Positions 30,670-41,916 of a DNA stretch of 64,000 nucleotides are shown here, in pieces (positions within the stretch are counted from its first letter, which is position 1; every line of letters starts with the position of its first letter). This DNA is from Desulfosporosinus sp. (GTDB lineage Bacteria; Bacillota; Desulfitobacteriia; Desulfitobacteriales; Desulfitobacteriaceae): positions 1 to 64,000 of the forward strand of contig JARLHU010000049.1 of NCBI GenBank assembly GCA_031292095.1. The letters run 5' to 3'. The translations under genes were made by a program, and so were the position numbers. The notes under the pieces are model-generated. The model searched no databases. It saw only the letters and a program-made list of their open reading frames with translations, and was not told the DNA's origin.

Positions 30670-31590
30670 GTGGTGGGAAAAATGGGAACGTATATCCTAC
30701 AAATATTTAATGGAATCAGCGTCAGCTCGATTCTTATGCTTGCCGCCTTGGGACTGGCAATAACCTTTGGTTTGATGAAAGTAATCAATATGGCCCACGG
30801 TGAGTTCATCATGATTGGCGCCTATGTTACGTATCTCATGCAAAATCTATTTATAGCGCATCTGCCTAAGAGCCTGTTTGGATTGTATTTCATTTTTGCT
30901 ATTCCAGCTTCATTTATCATTGCCGGCCTTATAGGATTTGTGCTGGAAGGGACCGTGATACGCCATCTTTACAATCGACCGTTGGATAGTATATTGGCGA
31001 CTTGGGGTGTCAGTTTAGTCCTTCAGCAACTGGCCAGGAGTATTTTCGGAGCGCCGAATGTCGATGTAAAAAGCCCCGGCTGGTTGGAAGGCGGCCTTGT
31101 CTTAAGTCGAGGGCTGCAGCTACCCTATAAGCGTCTCTTTATTATCGTTTTAGTCATTGCTTGTCTCAGTGGAATGTTTGGGCTGCTTTATAAAAGTAAA
31201 ACTGGGCGACGGATTCGAGCGGTCATGCAAAATAGGGAAATGGCAAAGAGTATGGGGATTAATACTAGAAGTGTGGATGCTTATACGTTTGCTGTTGGCT
31301 CAGGGCTTGCTGGAATCGCTGGGTGTGCTTTAACGTTGCTAGGTTCAATCGGGTCCACCTTAGGAACTAATTATATTGTCGATACATTTATGGTGGTTGT
31401 CTTGGGTGGAGTAGGAACGCTCATGGGAACGGTGGCAGGCGGACTATTCATAGGAACAGCCAACACGACGCTTGAATTTTTCACCAATACCTCATTGAGT
31501 AAGGTGCTAGTCTTTATCTTAATTATTGCATTTTTACAATGGAGACCTAAAGGACTATTCAATATCAGCAGTCGTTCGTTAGACGAATAG
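30670..31590 (+). CDS. urtB: Urea ABC transporter permease UrtB
   Basis: LAITFGLMKVINMAHGEFIMIGAYVTY; LivH-type permease in the urt cluster. Confidence 0.94.
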   Translation: MVGKMGTYILQIFNGISVSSILMLAALGLAITFGLMKVINMAHGEFIMIGAYVTYLMQNLFIAHLPKSLFGLYFIFAIPASFIIAGLIGFVLEGTVIRHLYNRPLDSILATWGVSLVLQQLARSIFGAPNVDVKSPGWLEGGLVLSRGLQLPYKRLFIIVLVIACLSGMFGLLYKSKTGRRIRAVMQNREMAKSMGINTRSVDAYTFAVGSGLAGIAGCALTLLGSIGSTLGTNYIVDTFMVVVLGGVGTLMGTVAGGLFIGTANTTLEFFTNTSLSKVLVFILIIAFLQWRPKGLFNISSRSLDE

Positions 31591-31622
31591 AGTGAAGTTA
31601 ATACGGAAAGGGGGACAGGACC

Positions 31623-32729
31623 GTGATCGAGGTTCGAGGTTCGAGGTTCGGGGTTCGAAGTTTAGTTAAGTCAAAAGAAAAATGGGTGTTTTCCTTAATC
31701 ATTTTAGGCTTAGTCTTAGCTCCCTTGTTTTTATCCGATTTCAGAGTGAATTTACTTGGAAAATTTGTTGCCTATGCAATTTTGGCAATTGGGTTAGATT
31801 TAATCTGGGGCTATACGGGGATTTTAAGCCTAGGACACGGTGTATTCTTCGGGCTTGGAGCATACTGTATGGCCATGTATCTGAAGTTAGAAGCGGCTCA
31901 CGGAAAACTACCGGATTTTATGTCTTGGAGCGGGCTTGAGGGACTTCCGTGGTTTTGGAAACCTTTTTCCAATAGTTTTTTTGCAATCTGTATGGCTATT
32001 CTAATTCCTAGCCTCTTGGCGTTTTGTATTGGGTTCTTAACGTTTAAGAACCGTATCCGGGGAGTGTACTTTTCCATCTTGTCCCAAGCCTTATCAATTA
32101 TTTTTGTTACTCTTTTTGTGGGGCAACAGGCTTATACCGGTGGAACAAACGGATTGACAAACTACAAAAGTATTATGGGCTTAGCCTTATCCCATGCTTC
32201 TACAAAGCTTGTTTTGTATTACATCTCGATTGGCCTCCTGGTTCTGATCTATGGATTTTGTAGTTTTTTGGTTAAACGGAGACTAGGTAGGATACTCGTT
32301 GCCATCCGGGACGGAGAAAACAGAGTTCGGTTCTCAGGGTATAATCCTACTACCTATAAGATCTTTGTCTACTGTCTATCAGCAGGCATAGCTGGGTTGG
32401 CTGGCGCAATCTTTGTCCCTCAGGTCGGGATTATTTCCCCGGCGGAAATGGGTATAGTGCCCTCGATAGAAATGGTGATTTGGGTAGCAATCGGGGGACG
32501 AGGAACCTTGATAGGGGCTGTTATTGGGGCAATCTTGGTCAATGCCTTGAAAAGTGGGATCAGTGAAAGTTTCCCGGATGTATGGTCCTTCTTTATTGGG
32601 TTTGCCTTTATTTTCATAGTCTTGTTTATGCCCAACGGTATTGTCGGACTGGTCAAGGAAATCGCAGGGAAGTTTGGTAATCAGGCACTTAAAGGTGGTC
32701 AGCAGATAAAAACGGATAAAGCAGCATGA
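31623..32729 (+). CDS. urtC: Urea ABC transporter permease UrtC
   Basis: [31 protein letters not shown]; LivM-type; start uncertain (short repeats at the N-terminus). Confidence 0.94.
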   Translation: MIEVRGSRFGVRSLVKSKEKWVFSLIILGLVLAPLFLSDFRVNLLGKFVAYAILAIGLDLIWGYTGILSLGHGVFFGLGAYCMAMYLKLEAAHGKLPDFMSWSGLEGLPWFWKPFSNSFFAICMAILIPSLLAFCIGFLTFKNRIRGVYFSILSQALSIIFVTLFVGQQAYTGGTNGLTNYKSIMGLALSHASTKLVLYYISIGLLVLIYGFCSFLVKRRLGRILVAIRDGENRVRFSGYNPTTYKIFVYCLSAGIAGLAGAIFVPQVGIISPAEMGIVPSIEMVIWVAIGGRGTLIGAVIGAILVNALKSGISESFPDVWSFFIGFAFIFIVLFMPNGIVGLVKEIAGKFGNQALKGGQQIKTDKAA

Positions 32730-32777
32730 AGAGGATAATCACCTGTATAAAACCAGATAGGACAAAAAATTTTTGAA

Positions 32778-33557
32778 TTGATAATTATAGAAGGCGGTGG
32801 GGATATGGATTCGATATTACAGATTGATAATCTAACCGTAAGTTTCGATGGATTTAAGGCAGTTAATAATGTCAATACTGGGATTGAGAAAGGGGAGATT
32901 CGGTTTTTTATCGGACCCAATGGTGCAGGGAAAACCACCTTGCTGGATGCTATTTGCGGGCGGGTGAAGCCTCAGTCAGGACAGGTTACGTTTTTCGAGA
33001 GAGACGTCACCCGGTATTCGGAGCATGAGATTGTCAATATAGGAATAGGAAGGAAGTTTCAGGTACCTTCCGTATTTACTAACATGACCGTTTATGAAAA
33101 CATGGAACTTGCTGTTGTGAAGGACCGTTCGCTGTATTCTTCTTTGTTTCATGGCTTGAAAAAGGAGCAGATCGAGAGAATTGAGGATATCTTAGACACG
33201 ATTGGTTTGTATGAAAAGAGATTTAACACTCCGAAAGCTTTATCTCATGGTGAAAAGCAGTGGTTGGAAATTGGCATGTTGCTGGCCCAAGAGCCTAAAC
33301 TTATGCTCCTAGATGAACCGGTTGCCGGGATGGGTCGGGCCGAAACGGATAAGACCGGGGAACTTTTGAATAAGATAGCTCAAAATTGTACCATTATCGT
33401 GGTCGAACACGATATGGAATTTGTCAGGGATTTTGCAAGTAAGGTTACGGTCCTTCACGAAGGGGCAATTTTGGATGAGGGCAGTGTTCATGACGTTCAG
33501 AATAATCAAAAGGTAATTGATGTGTATCTTGGACGGGGTGGGGAACGTGATGCTTGA
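32778..33557 (+). CDS. urtD: Urea ABC transporter ATPase UrtD
   Basis: FIGPNGAGKTTLLDAICG; LSHGEKQWLEIGMLLAQEPKLMLLDEPVAGM. Confidence 0.95.
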   Translation: MIIIEGGGDMDSILQIDNLTVSFDGFKAVNNVNTGIEKGEIRFFIGPNGAGKTTLLDAICGRVKPQSGQVTFFERDVTRYSEHEIVNIGIGRKFQVPSVFTNMTVYENMELAVVKDRSLYSSLFHGLKKEQIERIEDILDTIGLYEKRFNTPKALSHGEKQWLEIGMLLAQEPKLMLLDEPVAGMGRAETDKTGELLNKIAQNCTIIVVEHDMEFVRDFASKVTVLHEGAILDEGSVHDVQNNQKVIDVYLGRGGERDA

Positions 33558-34242
33558 GGTAACAAATCTTGAGGCCTATTATGGGGAAAGTATTATTCTA
33601 AACGATATACATCTGAGTGTTCCTAAAGGGAAAATTGTTTGTCTTCTCGGCCGTAACGGGGTAGGAAAGACAACTTTTTTGAAAAGTATTATGGGCTTGG
33701 TAAAGACCCCTAAAGGAAGTATTAAGTTCAATGGCCAAGAGATAGTGAAGAAGCCCACCTATTTTAGGGCTCGGCAAGGGATTAGTTATGTTCCGCAAGG
33801 TAGGGATATTTTTCTTCAATTAAGCGTCCATGAAAACCTTCTACTTGGTCTTGAGGCATCCGGAGGGCAGGGAAGCATCGATGAAACGATCTATGAATTA
33901 TTTCCGGTGCTGAAGGCCATGCTGAAAAGAAAGGGGGGAGACCTCAGTGGAGGGCAGCAGCAGCAGCTAGCGATTGCTCGGGCCCTAGTGTCTAAACCCA
34001 AATTACTGATCTTGGATGAACCTACTGAAGGGATACAGCCGTCCATCATCCAGGAAATCGGTCGGGTCATTAAACATTTAAATCAGGAAACGAACTTAAC
34101 CATTCTGATCGTTGAACAGTATTTGGAGTTTGTCGTTGAGGTATCCGATTATTATTACGTGATGGAAAAAGGGAGTATTGTGGCTGAGGGCCCCACTAAG
34201 GATTTAAATCAGGCGGAAATTCAGAAACGGATGGCCATCTGA
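33550..34242 (+). CDS. urtE: Urea ABC transporter ATPase UrtE
   Basis: LLGRNGVGKTTFLKSIMG; LSGGQQQQLAIARALVSKPKLLILDEPTEGIQPS. Confidence 0.95.
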   Translation: MLEVTNLEAYYGESIILNDIHLSVPKGKIVCLLGRNGVGKTTFLKSIMGLVKTPKGSIKFNGQEIVKKPTYFRARQGISYVPQGRDIFLQLSVHENLLLGLEASGGQGSIDETIYELFPVLKAMLKRKGGDLSGGQQQQLAIARALVSKPKLLILDEPTEGIQPSIIQEIGRVIKHLNQETNLTILIVEQYLEFVVEVSDYYYVMEKGSIVAEGPTKDLNQAEIQKRMAI

Positions 34243-34271
34243 TAAATAAGGAGTAACAGGGAGGTTAGAAG

Positions 34272-34586
34272 ATGCATCTAAGTCCAACTGAACGAGATAA
34301 ACTGTTGATTTATACCGCAGGACAGGTAGCACGCGACCGTCTAAAGCGGGGCTTGAAGTTAAATTATCCAGAAGCAGTGTCCTTGATTAGTGCCGAACTG
34401 CTAGAGCGAATTCGTGATGGATTTACTGTCGCCCAACTCATGGAGATGGGGACTAAGATCCTGACGCGTGACCAGGTTATGGAGGGAATTCCTGAAATGA
34501 TTGAGGAAATTCAGGTTGAGGGTACCTTTCCTGATGGAACGAAATTAGTTACGGTACATCATCCTATCCGGTTATCCGGTCGCTAA
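34272..34586 (+). CDS. ureA: Urease subunit gamma
   Basis: [40 protein letters not shown]. Confidence 0.97.
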   Translation: MHLSPTERDKLLIYTAGQVARDRLKRGLKLNYPEAVSLISAELLERIRDGFTVAQLMEMGTKILTRDQVMEGIPEMIEEIQVEGTFPDGTKLVTVHHPIRLSGR

Positions 34587-34626
34587 AGCGACCATCGACC
34601 ATCGAACATAGCAGGGAGGTAGAGAG

Positions 34627-34977
34627 ATGATTCCAGGAGAGTATAGATTGGCTGAAGGCGCCATTGAAGCGAATCAAGGCTTGGCTACCGAAACCACAAC
34701 GGTGGTAAACACTGGCGACCGTCCCATCCAGGTCGGTTCTCATTATCATTTTTTCGAAGTAAACAGGTATTTGGTTTTTGATCGAGCCTTAGCTTGGGGC
34801 CTGCATTTAAACATTCCCTCAGGGACCGCTGTTCGTTTCGAACCAGGAGAAAGCCGTACAGTTAAGCTTGTTCAATTTTCTGGTCAAGGGCCTTGGTTAG
34901 GCGCAAATAACTTGACGGCTGGCTGTAGGGACAAGACGAAATGTATTGAGCAAGCTAAGCTACAAGGGTTTATATAA
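34627..34977 (+). CDS. ureB: Urease subunit beta
   Basis: [18 protein letters not shown]...[24 protein letters not shown]. Confidence 0.97.
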   Translation: MIPGEYRLAEGAIEANQGLATETTTVVNTGDRPIQVGSHYHFFEVNRYLVFDRALAWGLHLNIPSGTAVRFEPGESRTVKLVQFSGQGPWLGANNLTAGCRDKTKCIEQAKLQGFI

Positions 34978-35071
34978 CCAGAAGTCGGAGGTCAGAGGCC
35001 AGAGGTCGGATCGCTGGATAATAAATTTCAGTTGGAGTGAATACTTCACCTTGATATAATGTGAGGAGGAA

Positions 35072-36784
35072 TTGACTGTGACTTTAAGTATGTCACGTCG
35101 ACAACATGCTGATATGTATGGTCCAACCACAGGAGATAAAATTCGCTTAGCAGATACAGAATTATGGTTAGAGGTGGAAGATGATCTTACTCATCCGGGG
35201 GATGAAGCAAAATTTGGTGGTGGTAAGGTCATCCGCGATGGTATGGGGCAGGATCCGCAAGCGTTGGATGAGGCTATGGATTTGGTCATTACAAATGCAG
35301 TGCTTATTGATCATTGGGGCATTATAAAGGCCGACATAGGGATTAAAGAAGGACGTATTTATGGCCTAGGTCACGCCGGAAATCCCAAGACAATGGCAGG
35401 GGTTAATCTTCCCATAGGGGCAGGCACTGAGGTGATTGCCGGAGAGAACTACATCGTTACGGCAGGCGGAGTTGATAGTCACATTCACTTTATTTGTCCG
35501 CAGCAGATTGAAACGGCAATTGCCTCCGGGGTGACAACCATGTTGGGGGGCGGAACTGGCCCTGCTGCTGGAACCAATGCCACAACCTGTACACCGGGTA
35601 AATGGAATATCTATAGGATGCTACAGTCTGCAGAAGGGTTTCCGATTAATATGGGCTTTTTTGGAAAAGGGAATAACTCTTGTCCGGAACCGCTGATAGC
35701 CCAAGTTAAAGCTGGAGTCATTGGTTTGAAACTACATGAAGATTGGGGATCGACGCCGGCGGCAATCGACTGCTGCCTAAAAGTTGCAGATGACTATGAT
35801 ATTCAGGTTGCTATACATACGGATACGCTTAATGAAGCTGGCTTTGTCGAAGATACGATTGCTGCGATTGCTGGGCGTACGATCCATACGTTTCATACCG
35901 AAGGAGCCGGAGGTGGTCACGCTCCGGACATTATTAAGATCGCTTCCTTGCCCAATGTCTTACCCTCTTCAACCAATCCTACCCGGCCTTTTACGGTTAA
36001 TACGCTGGAAGAACATCTCGACATGTTAATGGTCTGCCATCATCTGGATAAACAGGTTCCTGAGGATCTGGCGTTTGCTGATTCCCGAATCCGCCCAGAA
36101 ACTATTGCGGCTGAGGATATTCTCCATGATTTAGGCGTAATCTCCATGATGTCTTCTGATTCTCAAGCAATGGGACGCGTCGGAGAAGTTATTATTAGGA
36201 CCTGGCAGACAGCGCATAAGATGAAGCTTCAGCGTGGTCCCTTGGAGACAGACGGTATAAATAATGATAATAACCGGATAAAACGTTATGTCAGTAAATA
36301 TACCATTAATCCTGCCATAACTCATGGTATTAGTCATATCGTAGGTTCGGTTGAAAAAGGTAAGTTGGCGGATCTGGTGCTCTGGAAGCCGAAGTTTTTC
36401 GGCGTAAAACCGGCGCTGGTGATCAAAGGTGGGTTTATCATGCATGCCGCGATGGGGGATGCCAATGCCTCGATTCCAACACCGCAGCCGGTTATCCAAA
36501 GGCCAATGTTTGCTGCGTTTGGTAAAGGGATTGCCGCTTGTTCAGTAACCTTTATTTCCCAAGCAGCTGATGCAGAAACGATAGCTAAAGAGTTAAAACT
36601 GAATAAACAACTGGTTCCAGTGAAGAACTGTCGTCAAATTAGTAAGGCAGACATGAAACATAACTTCGCAACCCCTCAGATTTCCGTGGATCCAGAAACC
36701 TATCAAGTAACCGCAGATGGAGAAATCCTTACTTGTGAACCAGCCGAAATCCTACCTCTGGCCCAGCGGTATTTTTTGTTTTAG
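35072..36784 (+). CDS. ureC: Urease subunit alpha
   Basis: [77 protein letters not shown]. Confidence 0.98.
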   Translation: MTVTLSMSRRQHADMYGPTTGDKIRLADTELWLEVEDDLTHPGDEAKFGGGKVIRDGMGQDPQALDEAMDLVITNAVLIDHWGIIKADIGIKEGRIYGLGHAGNPKTMAGVNLPIGAGTEVIAGENYIVTAGGVDSHIHFICPQQIETAIASGVTTMLGGGTGPAAGTNATTCTPGKWNIYRMLQSAEGFPINMGFFGKGNNSCPEPLIAQVKAGVIGLKLHEDWGSTPAAIDCCLKVADDYDIQVAIHTDTLNEAGFVEDTIAAIAGRTIHTFHTEGAGGGHAPDIIKIASLPNVLPSSTNPTRPFTVNTLEEHLDMLMVCHHLDKQVPEDLAFADSRIRPETIAAEDILHDLGVISMMSSDSQAMGRVGEVIIRTWQTAHKMKLQRGPLETDGINNDNNRIKRYVSKYTINPAITHGISHIVGSVEKGKLADLVLWKPKFFGVKPALVIKGGFIMHAAMGDANASIPTPQPVIQRPMFAAFGKGIAACSVTFISQAADAETIAKELKLNKQLVPVKNCRQISKADMKHNFATPQISVDPETYQVTADGEILTCEPAEILPLAQRYFLF

Positions 36785-36982
36785 GCATATGAAAGAAAAT
36801 AACAAGTCAAAGATGCCAATAGAGTGGCAGACTGACTGGTTATTTACTTGAATGTGCCTAAAGTTAGAAAATTGCAAGTTGTGATAGCCTATGCCCCGAT
36901 GGGGCAAAGGGATTTCGCCGAATATAGATTGAGAGCTTGAGTTACTAGCTTGTTGTAAATTCGAACGAAGGCCGATAGGAGT

Positions 36983-37423
36983 TTGAGATCGATGATCATA
37001 ACTAAAGTAATTGGGAAACTTACTGACTTAGAACCGGATCCTCAGTGCGAAAAAGAGGCTTTGACTATCGAACAGCTATTTCTTTCCTGGGATGAACTTC
37101 AGAAGCGGATTCTTCGCAAGACAACCGATGTGGGTAGGGATATAGGAATACAACTGGAAAGTGGACATTTGCATCCGGGAGATATTCTTCACCGAGAAGA
37201 AAACCATCTAATTGTTGTTAGGGTAAAAGAAGAAGCGGTTTTAGTTACTCTGGTCAGGAATATGAGGGAAATGGGATTAGCGGCCCATGCTATTGGTAAT
37301 ATGCATGCCCCGATTGAGGTGAGGAGTGATTCGGTTATTACACCCTACAATTCGATTTTACAAGAGCAGCTTGTTAAACTAGGCTTAAACTCTGTTAAAG
37401 AAGATGGGGCTTTTGCGCCATGA
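36983..37423 (+). CDS. ureE: Urease accessory protein UreE
   Basis: EALTIEQLFLSWDELQKRILRKTTDVGRDIGIQLESGHLHPGDIL; position between ureC and ureF. Confidence 0.9.
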   Translation: MRSMIITKVIGKLTDLEPDPQCEKEALTIEQLFLSWDELQKRILRKTTDVGRDIGIQLESGHLHPGDILHREENHLIVVRVKEEAVLVTLVRNMREMGLAAHAIGNMHAPIEVRSDSVITPYNSILQEQLVKLGLNSVKEDGAFAP

Positions 37424-38097
37424 TGCGGCAATCATCACTGGTGGGATTGCGCTTAATGCAGCTAGCAGATTCAGCCTTTCCTTCAGGTGGCTTTACGCAA
37501 TCGTTTGGACTTGAAACGTTTATTCAGAGTGGTGACATTAAGACTAAGCAAGAATTAGCCCAGTTTATGCAGACCCTTCTCTATTTCACTTGGCGGCCTA
37601 CGGATCTTCTAGCAGTAAAACTCGCTTGGAAGGCAACGAAACAATTAGACATGAAGCACCTTTATCTCCTGGATAAACGCTTGAATGCCATGAAGTTACC
37701 GTCCGAAAGCCGTGAAGGTAGTCTTAAGATGGGGAAAAGGCTTCGACAGTTACTAGCGGAAATTGATCCTGATTACCGTTTGGATGCTCAATTTCCCTTT
37801 GGTCATCAGGCTATTATTTTGGGACATTATGGAGCGGTAGCAGGTATTGAATTAACTTCTTTACTCGTTGCATTTGCCCATATGACAACCGCGTTACTCA
37901 TTGCCAATGGCGTCCGTGCTATCCCTTTAGGACAAACTAGTGGACAGCAGGTGCTGGCGCTTCTTCAACCTCTGCTTGATACCTGCATTCAATGGGTAAC
38001 AACAGCAACTGCCAAAGATTGGGGCGGCAGTGCACCGGCCTTCGATTGGGCAGGTATGGCTCATGAAAGGCTATATTCTCGGATATTTATGTCCTAA
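37420..38097 (+). CDS. ureF: Urease accessory protein UreF
   Basis: LMQLADSAFPSGGFTQSFGLETFIQSGDI. Confidence 0.94.
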   Translation: MMRQSSLVGLRLMQLADSAFPSGGFTQSFGLETFIQSGDIKTKQELAQFMQTLLYFTWRPTDLLAVKLAWKATKQLDMKHLYLLDKRLNAMKLPSESREGSLKMGKRLRQLLAEIDPDYRLDAQFPFGHQAIILGHYGAVAGIELTSLLVAFAHMTTALLIANGVRAIPLGQTSGQQVLALLQPLLDTCIQWVTTATAKDWGGSAPAFDWAGMAHERLYSRIFMS

Positions 38098-38110
38098 TCG
38101 AGGTTGAAGT

Positions 38111-38752
38111 GTGAAGTTTGAATATGAGGAGGGATTTTTAGTGTGGCCGATTCGTATCGGAGTTGGGGGTCCCGTTGGTTCAGGGAAAACTGCCCTTGTC
38201 GAAAAATTAACACGCTATTTGGTAGCAGAATATAGTCTGGCTGTTATAACCAATGATATTTTTACCAAGGAAGATGCTGAATTTCTGTGTCGTCATGGTG
38301 TTTTGCCGCAGGATCGAATCCTAGGAGTCGAAACGGGGGGATGTCCCCATACAGCCATCAGGGAAGATGCCTCTATGAACCTGGAAGCGATTGATACGCT
38401 CAAGGGAAGATTCCCCGATCTGCAAATTATTTTTGTGGAAAGTGGAGGCGATAATTTAGCAGCTACCTTTAGCCCTGAACTAGTAGATGTTTCAATTTAT
38501 ATTATTGATGTGGCCCAAGGAGAAAAAATTCCACGCAAAGGTGGCCCGGGGATTACTCGATCCGATCTTTTGATCATCAATAAAACAGATCTGGCGCCTC
38601 ATGTTGGGGCCAGTTTAGAAGTGATGGCCAAAGATTCCCGGAGAATGCGCGGAGAACGCCCCTTTTTGTTTACCAATCTAAAAAGTGAAGAGGGTTTAGA
38701 TAACGTTTTACTGTGGATTAGAAAAAACGTTATCATGGAAGATATCCAATGA
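38111..38752 (+). CDS. ureG: Urease accessory GTPase UreG
   Basis: [54 protein letters not shown]. Confidence 0.97.
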   Translation: MKFEYEEGFLVWPIRIGVGGPVGSGKTALVEKLTRYLVAEYSLAVITNDIFTKEDAEFLCRHGVLPQDRILGVETGGCPHTAIREDASMNLEAIDTLKGRFPDLQIIFVESGGDNLAATFSPELVDVSIYIIDVAQGEKIPRKGGPGITRSDLLIINKTDLAPHVGASLEVMAKDSRRMRGERPFLFTNLKSEEGLDNVLLWIRKNVIMEDIQ

Positions 38753-39627
38753 AAACACCGCTAAAACACGGTATTCTTCAAGTTGAAGTCCAGCAGGATA
38801 ACGGTAGGAGTATTATTAGTTCTCTTCACCAGAGAATGCCTCTCCGGGCCTCAAGTCCGCTCTATTTTACCGAGAAAGAAAAAGTTTTTTTCTATATCAT
38901 GAATCCTGCTGCTGGTCTTCTGCAAGGAGACCAGCATAGTATTTTAGTGCGGCTTAAACCTGGCGCTCAGGCGGTTGTTTTCGGTCAAGGAGCGACAAAG
39001 GTTTTTCGCTCACCGCAAGGAAATCTCTCAAGGGTATTTACAACCTTGATTGTTGAGCAAGGTGCAAGACTGGAATACATGCCAGAAGTCGTTATACCCT
39101 TTGCCGAGTCCTGCTTATATAGTCGTATGAATCTCCAAATATCAAGCCAAGCCTCGGCATTTCTATGGGAAATTACTGCACCAGGGCGAGTAGCCCGGCA
39201 AGAGCTATTTGAATATAATTTGCTTGATCAGCAGACCAATATTTTTATTGATGGTGAATTAATTTTTAGTGATAGGTTTACGTTGGAGCCGCTAAAGGTT
39301 CCGGCCTTTTTACAAACTTGGAATAGCCAGCTGGGCCTAATGCATGGCTATACGCATATGGGGACATTTTGGGTTATTGATCCTAATCTGGAAAAGGTGA
39401 TGCTTGAATTAGTAAAACGCGACACAGAAGATGAAATTGGTTTTTTGGAACAGCTGTCTGAACGCTACGATGTTTTGATTGGCGGAACTGCAATTTGTAA
39501 GCAGGCTTACTGTTTCCGGGCCCTGGGTAATAGTGCAGAAAGCATTCAAGAGGGATTTAAGGAGATATGGAGAATCTTACGTTTTCGCCTATATAATGAG
39601 CTCGAGTGGCCATGGAGAAAATTCTAG
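38749..39627 (+). CDS. ureD: Urease accessory protein UreD/UreH
   Basis: [38 protein letters not shown]. Confidence 0.93.
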   Translation: MKTPLKHGILQVEVQQDNGRSIISSLHQRMPLRASSPLYFTEKEKVFFYIMNPAAGLLQGDQHSILVRLKPGAQAVVFGQGATKVFRSPQGNLSRVFTTLIVEQGARLEYMPEVVIPFAESCLYSRMNLQISSQASAFLWEITAPGRVARQELFEYNLLDQQTNIFIDGELIFSDRFTLEPLKVPAFLQTWNSQLGLMHGYTHMGTFWVIDPNLEKVMLELVKRDTEDEIGFLEQLSERYDVLIGGTAICKQAYCFRALGNSAESIQEGFKEIWRILRFRLYNELEWPWRKF

Positions 39628-39731
39628 CATTGGAAACAGTTGTTCTATGGCATTTTGAGAGAGTGGTTCTGGGGATTTCAATTTGTCAACAACTTGAGAC
39701 TAGCGCCCAAAGATGTAGCTGGTATTTAAGC

Positions 39732-41792
39732 TCAATTTGTGGGAATGGGAGTTATATAATAATTATAGATGCCATGGAAGATAGCAGAGGCAACGTTTTT
39801 TTGGAAGGTCGGATTTTGCAATCTAGCTTCTTCATAAGGACTAGAAATAAAGGCGACCTCCAGTAAAATAGCAGGTATGGTTGTCTTGCGTAATACGTAA
39901 AATCCGGCTGCTTTAACTCCGCGGTTCTTGGTTTTAAGCGTGTCGATTGCTGCAGTTTCGATGCTGTTGGCAAGCTGTAAGCTCTCATTGCCTTTGAGAT
40001 TATCTTGGGAATAATAAGTGGAAGTACCTTGCACGTCAGGGTTAGTAAATGAGTCATTATGGATGCAGATAAATAAGTCGGGGTTATCTTTGGCGGCTAA
40101 AGCCACCCTGGCTTCCAGGTCAGCTGTTTCTGAATAATCTGAAGCAGGAGATATATCTTTATCTCGTGTTAAGATAACTTTCGCGCCGGCTTGTTTTAAG
40201 ATATCATTTAAGGCAAGTGCTATAGCTAAGTTGTCATCTTTTTCATAAGTATGATTAGGACCGACTGCCCCTGTATCGGGTCCTCCATGTCCGGGGTCAA
40301 GCATAATCGTCTTGCCTGCTAAAGCGTTAGCAGGCATTCCTTGAAAAGGATTAATGAGAACTTCTGTGGAAGGATCATAGGTTGTTTGAACACAGGGGAT
40401 GGGGGTAGTGTCAGCGGGAGGAGAGGTAATGACAGCGCCACCCGTTGAAGGAGGATCCGGTTTTTTGATCACAGAGGGAAGAGGGGGGAAGTCTTTAAGA
40501 TTAGCTTTATAGAGAGAAGAAGCTTTTCCCTGAATAATATTTTGTGTATTAGAACTGATAACTCCCGTACCACCTAAAATATAAACTGTACCATTCACAC
40601 TTAAATCAAGGTTAGTAGAACCGACGTTGCTTGTCGGGGTGGGTGTCACATAGGCGGCAGAAACCCAACCGGTTTTAGATCGAAAGTTGGTTTTATACCA
40701 TTGGTTTTGCAGATCGATAAGATCAATCGTCGTGCCTTCCGGAATCGTGACAAGGGTTTTTCCTGTGGAGGATGAGGCATCTCTAAGGTTCAGGCCTCCT
40801 GCGGCGGTGATTTTACCTTGCTGAGGTGCATTGTTGACACTTCCGCTAGTGCTATTAGACGGGGGTGGTTCAATCTGCATATGTGCGCGCATGAGACTGT
40901 AAACGGGCGTCGGAATATCCCCCTTTTCCGTGAGCAAAAGAGGGGATTTACTTCTTGAAGCGAGAACAGTACCGGCAACAGCATCTGGGAATGTGATACC
41001 AGAGGCCAAGAAAAGATCATTTGAGGCACAGGTATCTTTCATAAAGGCTACGACTTTGGCGTTGGTTTCGTAACGGTCCTGACCACCCAAACGGGTTTCG
41101 AGAGTGAACTTATTTTTAGTTAAATCATTGGTAGGAACGACGCCTTCTCCACCAATCACGATTAAATGCTTAGGCCCAGTTACTTGATAATATTGAATGA
41201 CAGAGTTCGGTAGAGTTGTTGAGGTAAGAACAATGGGGATCTGTTTAATGCCTGCAAATGTTGCAGCTGATAAGGCATCTGGAAAATTATCACCGTTAGC
41301 TAGGATTAAGGAATCGCTGTTTAAGTGCTGGGCAAGCAGGACTGACGTTTCATAACGGTCTGTTCCGCCGATACGTTCCCATTTTAACGCTAAATTGTCA
41401 AGTTCCTTTTCAATAGAAGGTTGTAAACAGCCGATTCCGCCAAGAAGAATGATATTTTGGGGTTTTAATCGCTGCAGTTCTTGGACGACCCGTGGATCAA
41501 TAGAATCTCCGGAGGTAAGTAGGATTGGAGCATCTAAGCTAACGGCAAAAGGCGTTGAAGCAATGGAATCCGGGTAATCGGAGTATTCACATAAAATAAC
41601 TGTTTGTGCAGAGTCCCAGCCTTTTTGCGATATTTTAAGAGCTGTTTCAACTCTGTCCGATCCGGCTATGCGCTCTGTTGAGTAAGCCAATGGACTAGCC
41701 TGTGTCATAAAAGGTGTACTTAATACGAAGGCAAGCGATGTAATTATGGAAAAAACGATCTTTTTCACAATCATTTCCTTTCCTTTTTTCAA
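39732..41792 (-). CDS. N-acetylmuramoyl-L-alanine amidase with CWB2 repeats and SH3b domain
   Basis: Three CWB2-type repeats (ERIAGSDRVETALKIS, ERIGGTDRYETSVLLA, TRLGGQDRYETNAKVV); SH3b; Amidase_3 IMLDPGHGGPDTGAVGPNHTYEKD...LLEVAFISSPYEEARL. Confidence 0.95.
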   Translation of the reverse strand: MKKGKEMIVKKIVFSIITSLAFVLSTPFMTQASPLAYSTERIAGSDRVETALKISQKGWDSAQTVILCEYSDYPDSIASTPFAVSLDAPILLTSGDSIDPRVVQELQRLKPQNIILLGGIGCLQPSIEKELDNLALKWERIGGTDRYETSVLLAQHLNSDSLILANGDNFPDALSAATFAGIKQIPIVLTSTTLPNSVIQYYQVTGPKHLIVIGGEGVVPTNDLTKNKFTLETRLGGQDRYETNAKVVAFMKDTCASNDLFLASGITFPDAVAGTVLASRSKSPLLLTEKGDIPTPVYSLMRAHMQIEPPPSNSTSGSVNNAPQQGKITAAGGLNLRDASSSTGKTLVTIPEGTTIDLIDLQNQWYKTNFRSKTGWVSAAYVTPTPTSNVGSTNLDLSVNGTVYILGGTGVISSNTQNIIQGKASSLYKANLKDFPPLPSVIKKPDPPSTGGAVITSPPADTTPIPCVQTTYDPSTEVLINPFQGMPANALAGKTIMLDPGHGGPDTGAVGPNHTYEKDDNLAIALALNDILKQAGAKVILTRDKDISPASDYSETADLEARVALAAKDNPDLFICIHNDSFTNPDVQGTSTYYSQDNLKGNESLQLANSIETAAIDTLKTKNRGVKAAGFYVLRKTTIPAILLEVAFISSPYEEARLQNPTFQKNVASAIFHGIYNYYITPIPTN

Positions 41793-41916
41793 ATATATGT
41801 CGATTATAACATAGATACTGATACTTTTTGATGAGATCGTGAAAAATATGAAAAGAGGTTTCGCGTGTTGACATGAAGTCCCTATGAAGTAGAATAAGAA
41901 GAATAACTCACAAAAT

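Noticed and set aside
39606-39866. 86-aa ORF after ureD
   Set aside because: Overlaps the 3' end of the strongly supported amidase gene on the opposite strand.
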